Assembly: GCA_002862125.1 (NCBI GenBank)
Contig: PHSP01000003.1
Location: 868,001 to 932,000, forward strand
Direction: 5' to 3'
Source of the DNA: Methylobacter sp. KS41
GTDB taxonomy: Bacteria > Pseudomonadota > Gammaproteobacteria > Methylococcales > Methylomonadaceae
Length of the DNA stretch: 64,000 nucleotides
Under the pieces are notes generated by a model. The model ran no database searches. It was not told the origin of the DNA and saw only the letters and a list, made by a program, of their open reading frames with translations. Both the position numbers and the translations under genes were made by a program. Shown here piece after piece: positions 47,520 to 57,508 of this stretch; position 1 is the stretch's first letter; the number at the start of each line of letters is the position of its first letter.

Positions 47520-48545
47520 TCAAGCCGGTTCGCCCTCCGGCAGGTAATCGGTTTCTTTGCTCAGCAGAGCCCAAGCTATACGCGCATTTTTGTTAGCCAA
47601 GGCGACAGCGGCAATGTTTTTATTGCGTCTGCTACATAAGTTTTGCAACCAGCGACTGCGCGGATCGTCTTTCTTTCCCACGACTTTTAACGCAGATCGA
47701 GCACCATGAATCAGCAGCGTGCGCAAGTAAGCATCGCCACGCTTACTGATACCCAGCAGTCGATCTTTGCCTCCACTGCTGTGTTGTCTGGGTGTTAGAC
47801 CCAGCCAGGAGGCCATGTCCCTTCCACGTTGAAATTGCTTACCATCTCCGATTGCGCAGATCAAGGCCGTGGCGATAATCGGACCAATGCCCGGAATCTG
47901 TTGCAAACGCTTGGCGGCTGGATTGCTAGTAGCCAGCGTTTTTATTTTCTTATCCAGGTCATCAACACGTTCATCCAGCGTAACAAGATCTTGTCTTAAC
48001 CCATCAAGCAGCACTTTAAAGTCAGCAGTCAACCCATTTTCAGTCTCTTCAAGTAACTGCGGTAAGGCGTTACGAAGCACATCCACACGCCGACCAACGA
48101 CAATACCATATTCGGCGAGCAAACCTCTAATCTGGTTTACTTTCGCGGTACGCTGTTTCACTTGCTCACTGCGGATGCGATGAAGGGCCTGAATATCTTG
48201 CTGAGCGATGGTCTTAATCGCAACGAACCGCATGTTAGGACGCGCAACCGCTTCGCAGATCGCTTCCGCATCATTGGCGTCGTTTTTGTTGCTTTTAACG
48301 TAGGGTTTAACAAACTGCGGCGCCATCAATTTAACGGTATGACCCAGCTTTTGTAGCTCTCTTGCCCAATAATGCGCACCGCCACAGGCTTCCATACCAA
48401 TCAAGCAGGGCGGCAGCTTTTTAAAGTAATCCAACAATTGGACTCTACGTAACTGCTTGCGTAATACGACCTTTTCTTGACCATCAACGCCATGTACTTG
48501 AAAGACCTGTTTTGCCAAATCGATACCTATTCGTTTAATATTCAT
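47520..48545 (-). CDS. IS110 family transposase (DEDD type)
   Basis: 341 residues. The N-terminal RuvC-like DEDD domain starts GIDLAKQVFQVHG and has LIGMEACGGAHYWAR and KNDANDAEAICEA. The C-terminal Tnp-IS116/IS110/IS902 domain has LQQIPGIGPIIATAL and FQRGRDMASWLGLTPRQHSSGG with the conserved serine region (HSSGGK). The gene is intact, so the element may be active. SD is not obvious; the start at ATG 48545 follows the GGACTCCTCC copy. Confidence 0.95.
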   Translation of the reverse strand: MNIKRIGIDLAKQVFQVHGVDGQEKVVLRKQLRRVQLLDYFKKLPPCLIGMEACGGAHYWARELQKLGHTVKLMAPQFVKPYVKSNKNDANDAEAICEAVARPNMRFVAIKTIAQQDIQALHRIRSEQVKQRTAKVNQIRGLLAEYGIVVGRRVDVLRNALPQLLEETENGLTADFKVLLDGLRQDLVTLDERVDDLDKKIKTLATSNPAAKRLQQIPGIGPIIATALICAIGDGKQFQRGRDMASWLGLTPRQHSSGGKDRLLGISKRGDAYLRTLLIHGARSALKVVGKKDDPRSRWLQNLCSRRNKNIAAVALANKNARIAWALLSKETDYLPEGEPA

Positions 48546-48568
48546 GTCGGACTCCTCCGCTAGTTTGT

Positions 48569-48590
48569 CTGATATGTTTAATCATATCAG
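48569..48590. repeat. Palindrome CTGATATG-6-CATATCAG inside the IS
   Basis: Perfect 8-base arms between the transposase start and the right inverted repeat. It could be an operator for the transposase or part of the junction that forms a promoter in the circular form. Confidence 0.6.
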
Positions 48591-48787
48591 TCTGGCACTC
48601 TGATGCCGATAGGTGGGAGGAGTCCATCCCATTGCCCTACAATTTATGCACCTTATGGGTTGGGTTTTGGCGTGACAAAAAGGCTTTGGTTATTCCGAAA
48701 CAGTTGGTAAATCGGTTATATCTCCGCACCAATCGACTGGTAAAATACCATCAGCAACATAGCGATGAAAAACACGTAAGATGCAAT

Positions 48788-48876
48788 TCGTAGGGCGCAA
48801 TAGGCGCTAGCCGTATTGCGCCGCATGTGATGCACCATTCGGCGTAATACGCTGTCGCTATTGCGCGCCCTACAAA
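48788..48876. repeat. MITE/REP-like imperfect palindrome
   Basis: The ends are CGTAGGGCGCAATA at the left and TATTGCGCGCCCTAC at the right, and the whole 89 bases fold on themselves with few mismatches. It abuts the pntB stop. The 48546-48877 gap therefore holds the IS end and this element only. Confidence 0.7.
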
Positions 48877-48877
48877 C

Positions 48878-50329
48878 CTACCCCATCAACGCCTTTAATA
48901 CGGCCTGCAAGGTCGTATTGGCATCGCCAAACAGCATGCGGGTGTTTTCCAGCACGAACAATGGATTGCCCACTCCCGCGTAACCCGACGCCATGCTGCG
49001 TTTTAGCACGATGGTGGTTTCACCTTTCCAGCATTCCAATACCGGCATGCCGGCAATCGGGCTGTTGGGGTCGTTGAGCGCCGACGGATTGACAATATCA
49101 TTGGCCCCGATGACAATCGACACATCAACATTGACGAAATCATCGTTGATTTCATCCATTTCAAAAACGATGTCGTAAGGCACTTTGGCTTCCGCCAGCA
49201 ACACATTCATGTGGCCGGGCATGCGTCCCGCAACCGGGTGGATGCCGAAACGCACTTTTTTGCCTTTATCCCGCAACAGCTTGGTGATTTCATAAACGGT
49301 ATGCTGGGCCTGCGCGACCGCCATGCCGTAGCCGGGAATAATCATGATATTTTTTGCGGCTTGCAGCAGTTGCGCGGCTTCTCCGGCGTCGATAGGCTGT
49401 ACTTCGCCTTCGATGGCGGCGGCTTCACCCCCTGAAGACGTGCCAAAGCCTCCGGCTATCACACTGAGGAAATGCCGGTTCATGGCTTGGCACATGATGT
49501 AACTCAGGATCGCCCCGCTGCTGCCGACCAGCGCGCCGGTAACAATCAGTAAATCGTTGCTTAACATGAAGCCCGTTGCCGCCGCCGCCCAGCCGGAATA
49601 ACTGTTGAGCATGGAGATAACCACCGGCATATCCGCGCCGCCTATCGCCATGACCATGTGTATGCCGAAAATCAGGGCAATGGCCGTCATGATGGCTAAC
49701 GGTATGATGGCATTGCCGCCGTCTTCGGTTTGTTGCAGGAACATATAGCCCAGAACGATTGAGGCAAGCAATAACATCAGATTGAACCAATGGCGGCCCG
49801 GCAATAACATCGGTTTGCCGCTGATTCTTTCACTGAGCTTGCCAAAAGCTATCACTGATCCGGAAAAAGTAACGGCGCCGATGAGGATGCCGATATAAAT
49901 TTCCAATTCGTGGATAGTTTTTTCTGCGCCGGTGATGGAAATGGAGCTGTCCATAAAATTGGCATAACCGACTAAAACCGCAGCCAAACCTACCAGACTA
50001 TGCATGATGGCGACCAGTTCCGGCATTTGCGTCATTTCAACTGTGAACGCTGCTTTAGCGCCAATGCTTCCGCCGATTATGAAGGCCACGATTAAAATGC
50101 CGTAAATGGTCGCCGTTCCGCTTAAAGCGGTATTGAAAATTGTCAGCTCTATGCCGGTCTTGCCGTTAACCGCTCCGCTTAATATCGTAGCGAAAACAGC
50201 AATCGCCATGCCCAGCATGCCGTAATAATTGCCCTTGCGTGCTGTTTCCTGATTGCTTAAACCGCTCAGGCTTAGAATGAACAGAATGGCGGCGACGATG
50301 TAAGACATCGTAACTAAACTGTGGGACAT
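48878..50329 (-). CDS. pntB: Proton-translocating NAD(P) transhydrogenase subunit beta
   Basis: 483 residues, usual length. About eight to nine membrane helices (residues 1-290) are followed by the NADP-binding domain III with [46 protein letters not shown] and the end [14 protein letters not shown]. It uses proton motive force to move hydride from NADH to NADP. That is relevant for a methylotroph in which C1 oxidation and biosynthesis use different pyridine nucleotides. It lies 12 bases after pntA. Its last ~35 codons are duplicated at 46343-46464. Confidence 0.97.
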   Translation of the reverse strand: MSHSLVTMSYIVAAILFILSLSGLSNQETARKGNYYGMLGMAIAVFATILSGAVNGKTGIELTIFNTALSGTATIYGILIVAFIIGGSIGAKAAFTVEMTQMPELVAIMHSLVGLAAVLVGYANFMDSSISITGAEKTIHELEIYIGILIGAVTFSGSVIAFGKLSERISGKPMLLPGRHWFNLMLLLASIVLGYMFLQQTEDGGNAIIPLAIMTAIALIFGIHMVMAIGGADMPVVISMLNSYSGWAAAATGFMLSNDLLIVTGALVGSSGAILSYIMCQAMNRHFLSVIAGGFGTSSGGEAAAIEGEVQPIDAGEAAQLLQAAKNIMIIPGYGMAVAQAQHTVYEITKLLRDKGKKVRFGIHPVAGRMPGHMNVLLAEAKVPYDIVFEMDEINDDFVNVDVSIVIGANDIVNPSALNDPNSPIAGMPVLECWKGETTIVLKRSMASGYAGVGNPLFVLENTRMLFGDANTTLQAVLKALMG

Positions 50330-50341
50330 TGTTATCTCCTG

Positions 50342-51907
50342 TTATTTTCTGAACATTTCTAACATACGGCGGGTGACTAAAAAGCCGCCGACAATATTGA
50401 TGGATGCGAGCAGTATGGACACGCCGGCAAGAATAGTGACGGTAGCGTGAGGTGTGGAAATCTGCACCAATGCGCCGATGACGATAATGCTGCTAATGGC
50501 GTTGGTTACGCTCATTAACGGGGTGTGCAGTGAATGCGAGACATTCCAGATCACTTGATAACCGACGAAAACCGCCAGCACAAAGACGGTAAAATGCGTC
50601 ATGAATGATTCCGGTGCGACAGCGCCAATGCCGAACAGAATCAGGCCGCCAATGATCGCCGGCAGAAGTTGCTTGACTACGGGAGGGATAATTGATTTTT
50701 TTTGCTGCTCCAGTACCGACGGATAAGCTGGCGCTTCCGTTTGCGGAGCCGGTGCGGCGGAAAGTTTCGGCGCGGGGGGCGGCCAGGTGATATTGCCTTC
50801 TTTGATGACGGTGGTGCCGCGTATAACCTCGTCATCCATATTGACGATGATAACGCCGTTTTTTTCAGGGCAAAGTTCGGTTAACAAATGCCGCAGATTG
50901 GTTGCATATAGCTGGCTGGACTGGTTGGCTAAGCGGCTGGGTAAATTGGTATAGCCGATAAGGGTCACATCGTGTTTTACCACAACCTGGTCCTTTTCAG
51001 TCAGTTCGCAGTTGCCGCCTTGTTCAGCGGCCAAATCCACGATCACGCTGCCCGGTTTCATCGATTCAACCATCGCGGCGGTAATTAATTTTGGCGCGGG
51101 TTTGCCTGGAATTAACGCGGTAGTGACGATGATATCCACTTCTTTAGCTTGTTCTGCAAATAATGCCATCTCGGCGTCAATGAATTCCTTGGACATGGTT
51201 TTTGCATAACCGCCGGTTCCCCCTCCTTCTTCCTTGAAATCCAGCATTAAAAATTCAGCATCCATGCTTTCAATCTGTTCTTTTACTTCGGGCCGGGTAT
51301 CAAACGATCTGACAATTGCGCCCATGCCTTTTGCCGCGCCAATGGCGGCAAGACCCGCAACACCCGCGCCTATGATCAGAACCTTGGCGGGCGGTATTTT
51401 ACCGGCGGCGGTAATTTGTCCGGTAAAAAAACGCCCGAAATATTGTGCGGCTTCAACGATAGCCCGGTAGCCGGCAATATTGGCCATGGAGCTTAAAGCA
51501 TCCAGCTTTTGCGCACGGGACATACGCGGCACACTGTCCATGGCCAGAACAGTCGCATGTTTTGCAGCCAGCTTCTGCATTAACGCTTCATTTTGCGCAG
51601 GCCAGATAAAGCTTATTAAACAAGCGCCTTGGGATAACAGATCAATTTCTTCTATTGCCAGTTTAAGGTTACGTTCCGGAGCGCGCACTTTCATGATGAT
51701 ATCGGATTGCTTCCAAAGCGCCCTGGTATCGGTTACGATTTCAACACCTGCTTCCTTATAGGCCTCATCCGGAATATTCGCGCCGAGACCCGCTCCGCTT
51801 TCGACGCTAACGGAAAATCCCAGTTTCATAATTTGCGCGGCGGCCTCCGGCGTAGTGGCTACACGCATTTCACCGTGGTGAATCTCTTTAGGTATACCAA
51901 TCTTCAT
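50342..51907 (-). CDS. pntA: NAD(P) transhydrogenase subunit alpha
   Basis: 521 residues. Domain I (NAD binding) has [41 protein letters not shown] and [14 protein letters not shown]; a Pro/Ala linker (about 385-410) leads to four membrane helices near the C-terminus. This is the fused E. coli-type alpha subunit, not the split alpha1/alpha2 form. First gene of pntA-pntB. Confidence 0.97.
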   Translation of the reverse strand: MKIGIPKEIHHGEMRVATTPEAAAQIMKLGFSVSVESGAGLGANIPDEAYKEAGVEIVTDTRALWKQSDIIMKVRAPERNLKLAIEEIDLLSQGACLISFIWPAQNEALMQKLAAKHATVLAMDSVPRMSRAQKLDALSSMANIAGYRAIVEAAQYFGRFFTGQITAAGKIPPAKVLIIGAGVAGLAAIGAAKGMGAIVRSFDTRPEVKEQIESMDAEFLMLDFKEEGGGTGGYAKTMSKEFIDAEMALFAEQAKEVDIIVTTALIPGKPAPKLITAAMVESMKPGSVIVDLAAEQGGNCELTEKDQVVVKHDVTLIGYTNLPSRLANQSSQLYATNLRHLLTELCPEKNGVIIVNMDDEVIRGTTVIKEGNITWPPPAPKLSAAPAPQTEAPAYPSVLEQQKKSIIPPVVKQLLPAIIGGLILFGIGAVAPESFMTHFTVFVLAVFVGYQVIWNVSHSLHTPLMSVTNAISSIIVIGALVQISTPHATVTILAGVSILLASINIVGGFLVTRRMLEMFRK

Positions 51908-52177
51908 ACAGTCTCCTGTGGTTGTGATTTAGGGCATAATAACGGGCAAGCTGGTTTTGATGAGAACTAAAACCCAAGTCGCTGAGCATAGGTGATTAGG
52001 CTTTGATTTTCAATAAAAAAAAGCAAATTGATCATTATGGTTATTTTTCGGGCTGCCAAAGCATTCAGGTTGATTAAAAATATTGCGGATATTAAACATT
52101 CAGTGGATAAATTAGAAAATGAAAATTCTTGTTTTAAAGATAGTTTACAGCCTTGAAATGCGAGTTGAATACAGCTG

Positions 52178-53107
52178 ATGTTTTTCTCCAAGGATTTTAT
52201 CGAGACCGCTGAAGGACTTATTTTTGCCGTCGTAGCGCATGGCGTGGAACAAGGCAAAGTGTTGTGTTTTTTGCGTTATGTCAAGGATAACCCAGGCTGG
52301 AAAAAAGTCTCGACGGAGACGGCCAACGCCTTCCTTGAGCAACATCATCCCGGTTACCTGCATTATTCGCCGGTCTTGGATGCTCATTTACATGCGGTAG
52401 CCATAGAGCGGATTGTCAAGCATCACCGGCCTAAGCAACGCCTGCAACAGATTATGCAAGCAAATCAATTGGATGCTATTGAACGCGATCTGTTTCAGCT
52501 GTGTGACTTATTCCGGCGTCACGGCCTGGATTTAACGCAAACCGGCATTACCGGTTCAATACTGGTTGGAGTGCAAAAGCAAACTTCGGATATTGATTTG
52601 GTTTGTTATGGAAGGGATGTTTTTCATCGGTGCAGAGCCATAACCCGTGAGCTGATAGGGCAACAGAAGTTGCAGGAGCTGAATGACCGGGATTGGCAGG
52701 AATCTTACCAGCGCCGCTCCTGTGAGTTGAGCTTTGCCGACTATGTCTGGCATGAACGGCGCAAAACCAATAAAGCCGTTATTAACGGACGCAAATTCGA
52801 TTTGAACTTCATCGATGATTCGCTTCGCTGTGAATCCGCAAGTTATCAAAAATGCGGATCCATTAAGCTGCATAGCGTCATTACAGAAGATAAACATGCT
52901 TTCGATTATCCGGCTGAATTTAAAATTGACCATGAAGAATTCGATGCCATTGTCAGTTTTACCGCAACCTATACGGGGCAAGCCGTTAAAGGCGAAACGG
53001 TGGAAGTGTCGGGGGTGGCGGAGAAGACGCCGCAAGGGCTTAAACGTATCGTGGTGGGTTCCAGCCGTGAAGCGCGCGGCGAATATATTAAGGTCATCCG
53101 TGCCTAA
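52178..53107 (+). CDS. Predicted nucleotidyltransferase of the H4MPT gene cluster (COG1665-like)
   Basis: 309 residues from MFFSKDFIETAEGLIFAVV, which fits the family start; an in-frame stop lies 4 codons upstream. The polymerase-beta-type motif is GITGSILVGVQKQTSDIDLV (GS followed by DxD). The second half (from about 200) is a beta-rich part with DFDYPAEFKID-type character. The family occurs in archaea and in H4MPT-using bacteria. The substrate is unknown; a role in cofactor assembly is inference from the neighbours. It overlaps the next gene by 8 bases. Confidence 0.75.
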   Translation: MFFSKDFIETAEGLIFAVVAHGVEQGKVLCFLRYVKDNPGWKKVSTETANAFLEQHHPGYLHYSPVLDAHLHAVAIERIVKHHRPKQRLQQIMQANQLDAIERDLFQLCDLFRRHGLDLTQTGITGSILVGVQKQTSDIDLVCYGRDVFHRCRAITRELIGQQKLQELNDRDWQESYQRRSCELSFADYVWHERRKTNKAVINGRKFDLNFIDDSLRCESASYQKCGSIKLHSVITEDKHAFDYPAEFKIDHEEFDAIVSFTATYTGQAVKGETVEVSGVAEKTPQGLKRIVVGSSREARGEYIKVIRA

Positions 53108-53777
53108 GTTAAGCGATTTTTCCGCCGTCATTTTTGACATGGATGGCCTGGTTTTGGATACTGAAACCACCTACTTTGCCGCCTGGCAACAGGCGGCAAA
53201 AGCAATGGGCTGCGAGCTTTCCAAAGCCTTTTGCCTGTCGCTGTCAGGGCTGCATAATAAAGATATAGAGCTAAAGCTTAGGGCTGGTTGCGGCGCTGAT
53301 TTTAATCTGCGGGAATTTAATCGCTTAAGCGGTGTTTTTTGGCGTCAACACGTTAATGCCCACGGCATAAAAATTAAACACGGGTTTTTCCAGTTGCTGG
53401 AATATATCAGCCAGCAACAAATCCCTTATTGTCTGGCAACCAACAGCCGTGCTGTTAATGCTTATGAATGTCTCGACTTTGCTGGAATAAAAGAGCTTTT
53501 TTCCACCATCATCACCCGCGATGATGTTGAGCGCGGCAAGCCCGCGCCGGATATCTTTTTAAAAGCAGCCGGGTTGTTACAAGCGCCCATTAGGCAATGT
53601 CTGGTGCTGGAGGATTCTTGCGCGGGTATTGAGGCGGCATCCAGGGCGGGGGCTTTTTCCGTCTTTATTCCGTCTACAGAGTCTGTCGATCCGATAGCCG
53701 TCGAGCTGTGTGATTTGATGATGACGGATTTGGCGCGTACGCTGCTTGCCCTAAAGGATGGAAGCGGGGACGATTAA
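53100..53777 (+). CDS. HAD superfamily hydrolase (beta-phosphoglucomutase-like)
   Basis: 225 residues from GTG 53100, overlapping the previous gene by 8 bases; the frame is open far upstream but only through that gene. HAD motif I is FDMDGLVLDTE, motif II CLATNSRA, motif III in GKPAPD and motif IV LEDSCAGIEAA. It dephosphorylates or isomerises a small phosphate ester. Next to beta-RFAP synthase it may act on a phosphoribosyl or pterin phosphate, by inference. Confidence 0.85.
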   Translation: MPKLSDFSAVIFDMDGLVLDTETTYFAAWQQAAKAMGCELSKAFCLSLSGLHNKDIELKLRAGCGADFNLREFNRLSGVFWRQHVNAHGIKIKHGFFQLLEYISQQQIPYCLATNSRAVNAYECLDFAGIKELFSTIITRDDVERGKPAPDIFLKAAGLLQAPIRQCLVLEDSCAGIEAASRAGAFSVFIPSTESVDPIAVELCDLMMTDLARTLLALKDGSGDD

Positions 53778-53858
53778 CGTTCATCCGTTTCAGGGTTTTC
53801 AGGTCTGACGCTTTGGAAAATCAGTTCGCTAAGTTCCCCCATCATTAGGTTAATCCTG

Positions 53859-53864
53859 TATAAT
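53859..53864 (+). promoter_or_regulatory. Candidate -10 box of beta-RFAP synthase gene
   Basis: A perfect TATAAT 13 bases before ATG 53877 would make a nearly leaderless transcript. No convincing -35 box is seen. Confidence 0.35.
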
Positions 53865-53876
53865 TTGCGAATTTTT

Positions 53877-54860
53877 ATGCAACACAGCACGCCATCAGTG
53901 ATAGCTCAATATTCTAAAGTTTCAGTCATTGCCCCGGCCAGATTACACATGGGGTTTATTGATTTAAGCGGCTCCTTGGGCCGTCATTTTGGCAGCATCG
54001 GCGTTGCGCTTAACGAACACGCCACCCGTTTAACATTAACCCGCGCCGGAGAGCGCGCCATTACCGGCCCTTCCGCAAAACGCGCCGGTAAATGCCTGAC
54101 GCAGATGTGTCAGGCATTAAACGTCTCCGACAAGCTTGCTATCACTATTGAAGCAGCTATTCCCGAACATGTCGGCTTGGGTTCAGGCACGCAAATGTCG
54201 CTGGCGATAGGCTCTGCACTCAATGCGTTTTATGGCTTGGGGTTGACGGTGCGGGATATTGCTTCCTTGATGGACAGAGGCTTGCGTTCTGGTGTTGGCA
54301 TTGGCGTATTTGAGCAGGGAGGTTTGGTGGTTGATGGCGGGCGCGGAAAAAAAACCATTACGCCCCCGATTCTTGTGCATCTGGATATACCAGCCTCCTG
54401 GCGGTTTATTCTGGTTCTCGATAAGCGGGGACAGGGCTTGCATGGACAAAAGGAAATAGAGGCATTCAAGGAGTTACCGCCTTTTCCAAAGCAGGAAGCC
54501 GAGCGTTTGTGTTATATGCTGTTGATGCAGGGCCTGCCCGCAGTGGCGGAGCATGACCTGGCTAAGTTTGGCGAGGTGATTACCTGTTTGCAGCGCTCGG
54601 TCGGTGAACATTTTGCAAGCGCCCAGGGCGGCGTTTTTACCAGCCCTGAAGTGGCTGAAGCAATGCAATGGCTTACTCAACAGGGAGCAGTGGCGATTGG
54701 TCAAACTTCATGGGGGCCTACCGGATTCTGTGCGATTGATGGCGTAGCGCTGGCGGGAACAATCACGCAAGCGGCCAGTGCGAAATTTGCACATTTCGAT
54801 AACCTGAGTTTTGTTACTGCGAGCGCGCGTAATACGGGCGGGGAAGTATTTGTTTTTTAG
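53877..54860 (+). CDS. Beta-ribofuranosylaminobenzene 5'-phosphate synthase
   Basis: 327 residues from ATG 53877 (TTG 53865 possible). GHMP-kinase-like fold: VIAPARLHMGFIDLSG, the glycine-rich PEHVGLGSGTQMSLAIGSAL, GVGIGVFEQGGLVVDGG and a C-terminal GQTSWGPTGFC. The enzyme joins 4-hydroxybenzoate or 4-aminobenzoate to PRPP in the first committed step of methanopterin synthesis. Its presence argues that this organism makes H4MPT itself. Confidence 0.92.
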   Translation: MQHSTPSVIAQYSKVSVIAPARLHMGFIDLSGSLGRHFGSIGVALNEHATRLTLTRAGERAITGPSAKRAGKCLTQMCQALNVSDKLAITIEAAIPEHVGLGSGTQMSLAIGSALNAFYGLGLTVRDIASLMDRGLRSGVGIGVFEQGGLVVDGGRGKKTITPPILVHLDIPASWRFILVLDKRGQGLHGQKEIEAFKELPPFPKQEAERLCYMLLMQGLPAVAEHDLAKFGEVITCLQRSVGEHFASAQGGVFTSPEVAEAMQWLTQQGAVAIGQTSWGPTGFCAIDGVALAGTITQAASAKFAHFDNLSFVTASARNTGGEVFVF

Positions 54861-54964
54861 GGCTGGAAGGTATTCAATAAGCGTAATTAAAATTCCGGGC
54901 AAGTTAGCGGTAACGCGGCTTGCGTGGGTTGTTTGATGTACCACGCCACAAAGAACATAAAAAG

Positions 54965-56308
54965 ATGAACGCTCGCGAAGACATTCAGGATCATTTGTCC
55001 CAAGTCAGAAACCTGCTGGTCCGGCACAAATTGGTGGAAAACCTGGTTCGCCGGCAAGATATGCCGCGCCATGATCTGGTCGAAACCTTGGTGCATAAGC
55101 AGAACAGGGTTGAATTTCAGAGGCTGCTGGACCAGCTTGGGGTTCAGCCTGCGGCGCGTATACTGGAAGCTTTGCCGTTTGACGACCGGCAAATCGTTTG
55201 GCAGCTAATCGGGGATGAACGGAAAGAGGAAATCCTGCTCGAGATATCTGACTCTGTCCGCGCGCAACTGGTTATCGAGGCCAAGCCGCGAAGCCGCAGC
55301 ATGATGATCCGGGTGTTTGATCTTCATGAGGGCCGTCTGCGGCAAATCCCGATAGAGACCAAGGAAGATCTTGCCAGCGTTAAGCCCATCTGGGTCGATT
55401 TGGTTATGCCCGATGATGAGCAGCTCGCCTGGGCAAAGGATATCTTTGGCGTGGAGCTGCCTAATCCAAAGGAATTAACTGACCTGGAGGCCAGCGCCCG
55501 GTTTTATGTTGAAGATAATGGGGAAGTGCATTTGCACTCCGATTTTCTTCTCGACCGGAAGGATGAGACGCGAAACGTGGCGGTGGCGTTTATTCTAAAC
55601 AGGAATACGCTGTTTTCGGTTCGCGACAAGGAACTGCCCGTGTTTCGTTTGCAGCGCTTACGGGCAAGGGCTGAGTCGGGATATGTATCGGAGGCGAAGG
55701 ACGTGTTGCTGGACCTTTACGCAGCCGAGGTCGAATATTCGGCCAATGCGCTGGAGGATGTCTACGCCGAGCTTGAGGAAGTGGGCAGGCAAGTGTTCAG
55801 ATCCCACATGACTGACGATGAAGCTGCAAAGATACTTGCGGCCATTGCCGAGGAAGAGGATCTCAATGGCCGCATTCGCCGCAACGTGCTTGATACGCGG
55901 CGTGCGCTGTCTTTTTTGATGCGCGGCAAGTTTCTTTCGGAACAGCAGCATAGTGATGTCCGTGAAATTCTGCGCGACATCGAATCGCTGGACGGGCATA
56001 CAGCGTTCCTGTTTAATAAGATAAACTTCCAGATGGATGCTGTAGTCGGCTTTATTAACGTCAATCAAAACAAGGACATAAAACGATTGACAATAATCAG
56101 CGTCATTTTTATGCCGCTCAATCTATTGGCTGGGATTGGCGGCATGTCTGAATTCACGATGATGACGCAAGGGTTTCCATGGCCTGTTGCTTACAGTAGT
56201 TTCATAGTTGGCTTGATAACAATCGGCTGGCTGACTTATATCGGTTTGAGGTTTTTTGAAAGCCGCAAAATAAAAAACAATCCGGCAGCCAGCCGCAGGG
56301 TCTTGTGA
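54965..56308 (+). CDS. CorA-family transporter with MgtE-like N-terminal domain
   Basis: 447 residues from ATG 54965. An N-terminal helical region of about 75 residues (HDLVETLVHKQNRVEFQRLL, RILEALPFDDRQIVWQLIGD) resembles the MgtE intracellular N-domain. The CorA funnel and two C-terminal membrane helices follow. The selectivity motif is GGMSEF rather than the usual YGMN. It sits between two cofactor genes in the same direction. Substrate may be Mg2+ or Co2+, or may differ because of the changed loop. Confidence 0.85.
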   Translation: MNAREDIQDHLSQVRNLLVRHKLVENLVRRQDMPRHDLVETLVHKQNRVEFQRLLDQLGVQPAARILEALPFDDRQIVWQLIGDERKEEILLEISDSVRAQLVIEAKPRSRSMMIRVFDLHEGRLRQIPIETKEDLASVKPIWVDLVMPDDEQLAWAKDIFGVELPNPKELTDLEASARFYVEDNGEVHLHSDFLLDRKDETRNVAVAFILNRNTLFSVRDKELPVFRLQRLRARAESGYVSEAKDVLLDLYAAEVEYSANALEDVYAELEEVGRQVFRSHMTDDEAAKILAAIAEEEDLNGRIRRNVLDTRRALSFLMRGKFLSEQQHSDVREILRDIESLDGHTAFLFNKINFQMDAVVGFINVNQNKDIKRLTIISVIFMPLNLLAGIGGMSEFTMMTQGFPWPVAYSSFIVGLITIGWLTYIGLRFFESRKIKNNPAASRRVL

Positions 56309-56410
56309 GAAGGAATGATCAATTTAAACATGTTCCGCTGGCTTGGTTTGCGTGGAACTAAGAAGCGGCAAGGTTGTTAACGGGTTTCATAGTTTAAATT
56401 CGTTTATGCA

Positions 56411-57508
56411 ATGAATATCCCTGAATACATCCTGATTGCCGCCAGTTCGGGGCGGATGCTCGCGCAGGCGGCAAAAAAAGCCGGCTTGAAACCACTGGTT
56501 ATTGATCTGTTTTCCGATCTTGACACGCAACGCTTCGCCGAAGATTTTAAGCGTGTATCGACGTTAGCCGAAAACCATTTAACGCCCGCAGTAGACTATT
56601 TTACTGAGCGCTATGAGGTTGGGCATGTTATTTATGGCAGCGGTTTTGAATATCATCCGGAGAGTCTGCGTTATTTAAGCGGGCGTTTGATTTTATTGGG
56701 CAATCATCCTGATACCTTTGCAAAGCTTCATGACAAAGCGGTATTTTTTTCAACTCTCGACAAGTTCAGTATTACGCACCCTGACGTGTGTTTTTCCGCG
56801 CCGCCCCGTACCGGTAATTGGCTGGTTAAGCCGATGCAAGGGCAGGGCGGCTTGGGGATAAAGCGCTATCATCGGGGAGACTCCGCCGGACCGCCTGTTT
56901 ACTGGCAACAATATCAAGCGGGCACGCAGCATTCCGTGCTGTTTCTGGCTGATGGACAAGCGGCGCAAGTGATTGGCTTTAATACGCAGTGGACAATAAG
57001 GCTGAGTGCAGACCAGGAATTTATTTTTTCAGGAATTATAAACCGTTGCGCTTTGTTGAATGAGCAGAAAGAGCGGGTCGCGGACTGGCTGAAGAAACTG
57101 GTTTCCGCTTACGCCTTGAAAGGGTTGAACTCGCTGGATTTTATCCAGGCTGGCGATAAAAGTTTTGTATTGGAAATTAACCCGCGCCCTTCAGCAGGCA
57201 TGCAATTGTATGACGCCGGTTTGTTAACCAGGCATATAAAGGCGAGTCAGGGGGAGTTAACCGGGGACTGCCGCTGCAGCGGTTATACGGGCTATCAAAT
57301 TGTCTACGCAAAGCGGGATATCGTAATACCCGATGGATTTGAATGGCCTGATGGCTGCATGGATTTACCCGGATCCGGGGTTATGTGTCGCACTGGGCAG
57401 CCTATTTGCAGTATTATGGCCCGCCAAAAACAAGCCCAGTCCGTCATGGATGAGCTATTGATTAAACAACTTAACTTGATAAAAGGTTTTTACCCTCATG
57501 GAATATAA
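56411..57508 (+). CDS. ATP-grasp ligase 1 of the H4MPT cluster
   Basis: 365 residues. The N-terminal part is a pre-ATP-grasp Rossmann domain ([20 protein letters not shown]); the ATP-grasp core has [17 protein letters not shown] and the Mg-binding end [17 protein letters not shown]. This is a COG2232-like carboligase found in H4MPT clusters. It presumably makes an amide or peptide-type bond in the cofactor or a partner; the exact step is unproven. It overlaps mch by 11 bases. Confidence 0.8.
   Translation: MNIPEYILIAASSGRMLAQAAKKAGLKPLVIDLFSDLDTQRFAEDFKRVSTLAENHLTPAVDYFTERYEVGHVIYGSGFEYHPESLRYLSGRLILLGNHPDTFAKLHDKAVFFSTLDKFSITHPDVCFSAPPRTGNWLVKPMQGQGGLGIKRYHRGDSAGPPVYWQQYQAGTQHSVLFLADGQAAQVIGFNTQWTIRLSADQEFIFSGIINRCALLNEQKERVADWLKKLVSAYALKGLNSLDFIQAGDKSFVLEINPRPSAGMQLYDAGLLTRHIKASQGELTGDCRCSGYTGYQIVYAKRDIVIPDGFEWPDGCMDLPGSGVMCRTGQPICSIMARQKQAQSVMDELLIKQLNLIKGFYPHGI

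Larger units (their letters stand above)
47241..48627 (-). mobile_element. Insertion sequence of the IS110 family (IS1111-like)
   Basis: 1387 bases between perfect 13-base inverted repeats ATGGACTCCTCCC (47241-47253) and GGGAGGAGTCCAT (48615-48627). One transposase gene lies inside. No flanking target duplication is seen, as usual for this family. A third copy of GGACTCCTCC is at 48549-48558, just ahead of the transposase. The exact tips may extend a few bases past the repeats, because the repeats are subterminal in this group. Confidence 0.85.
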
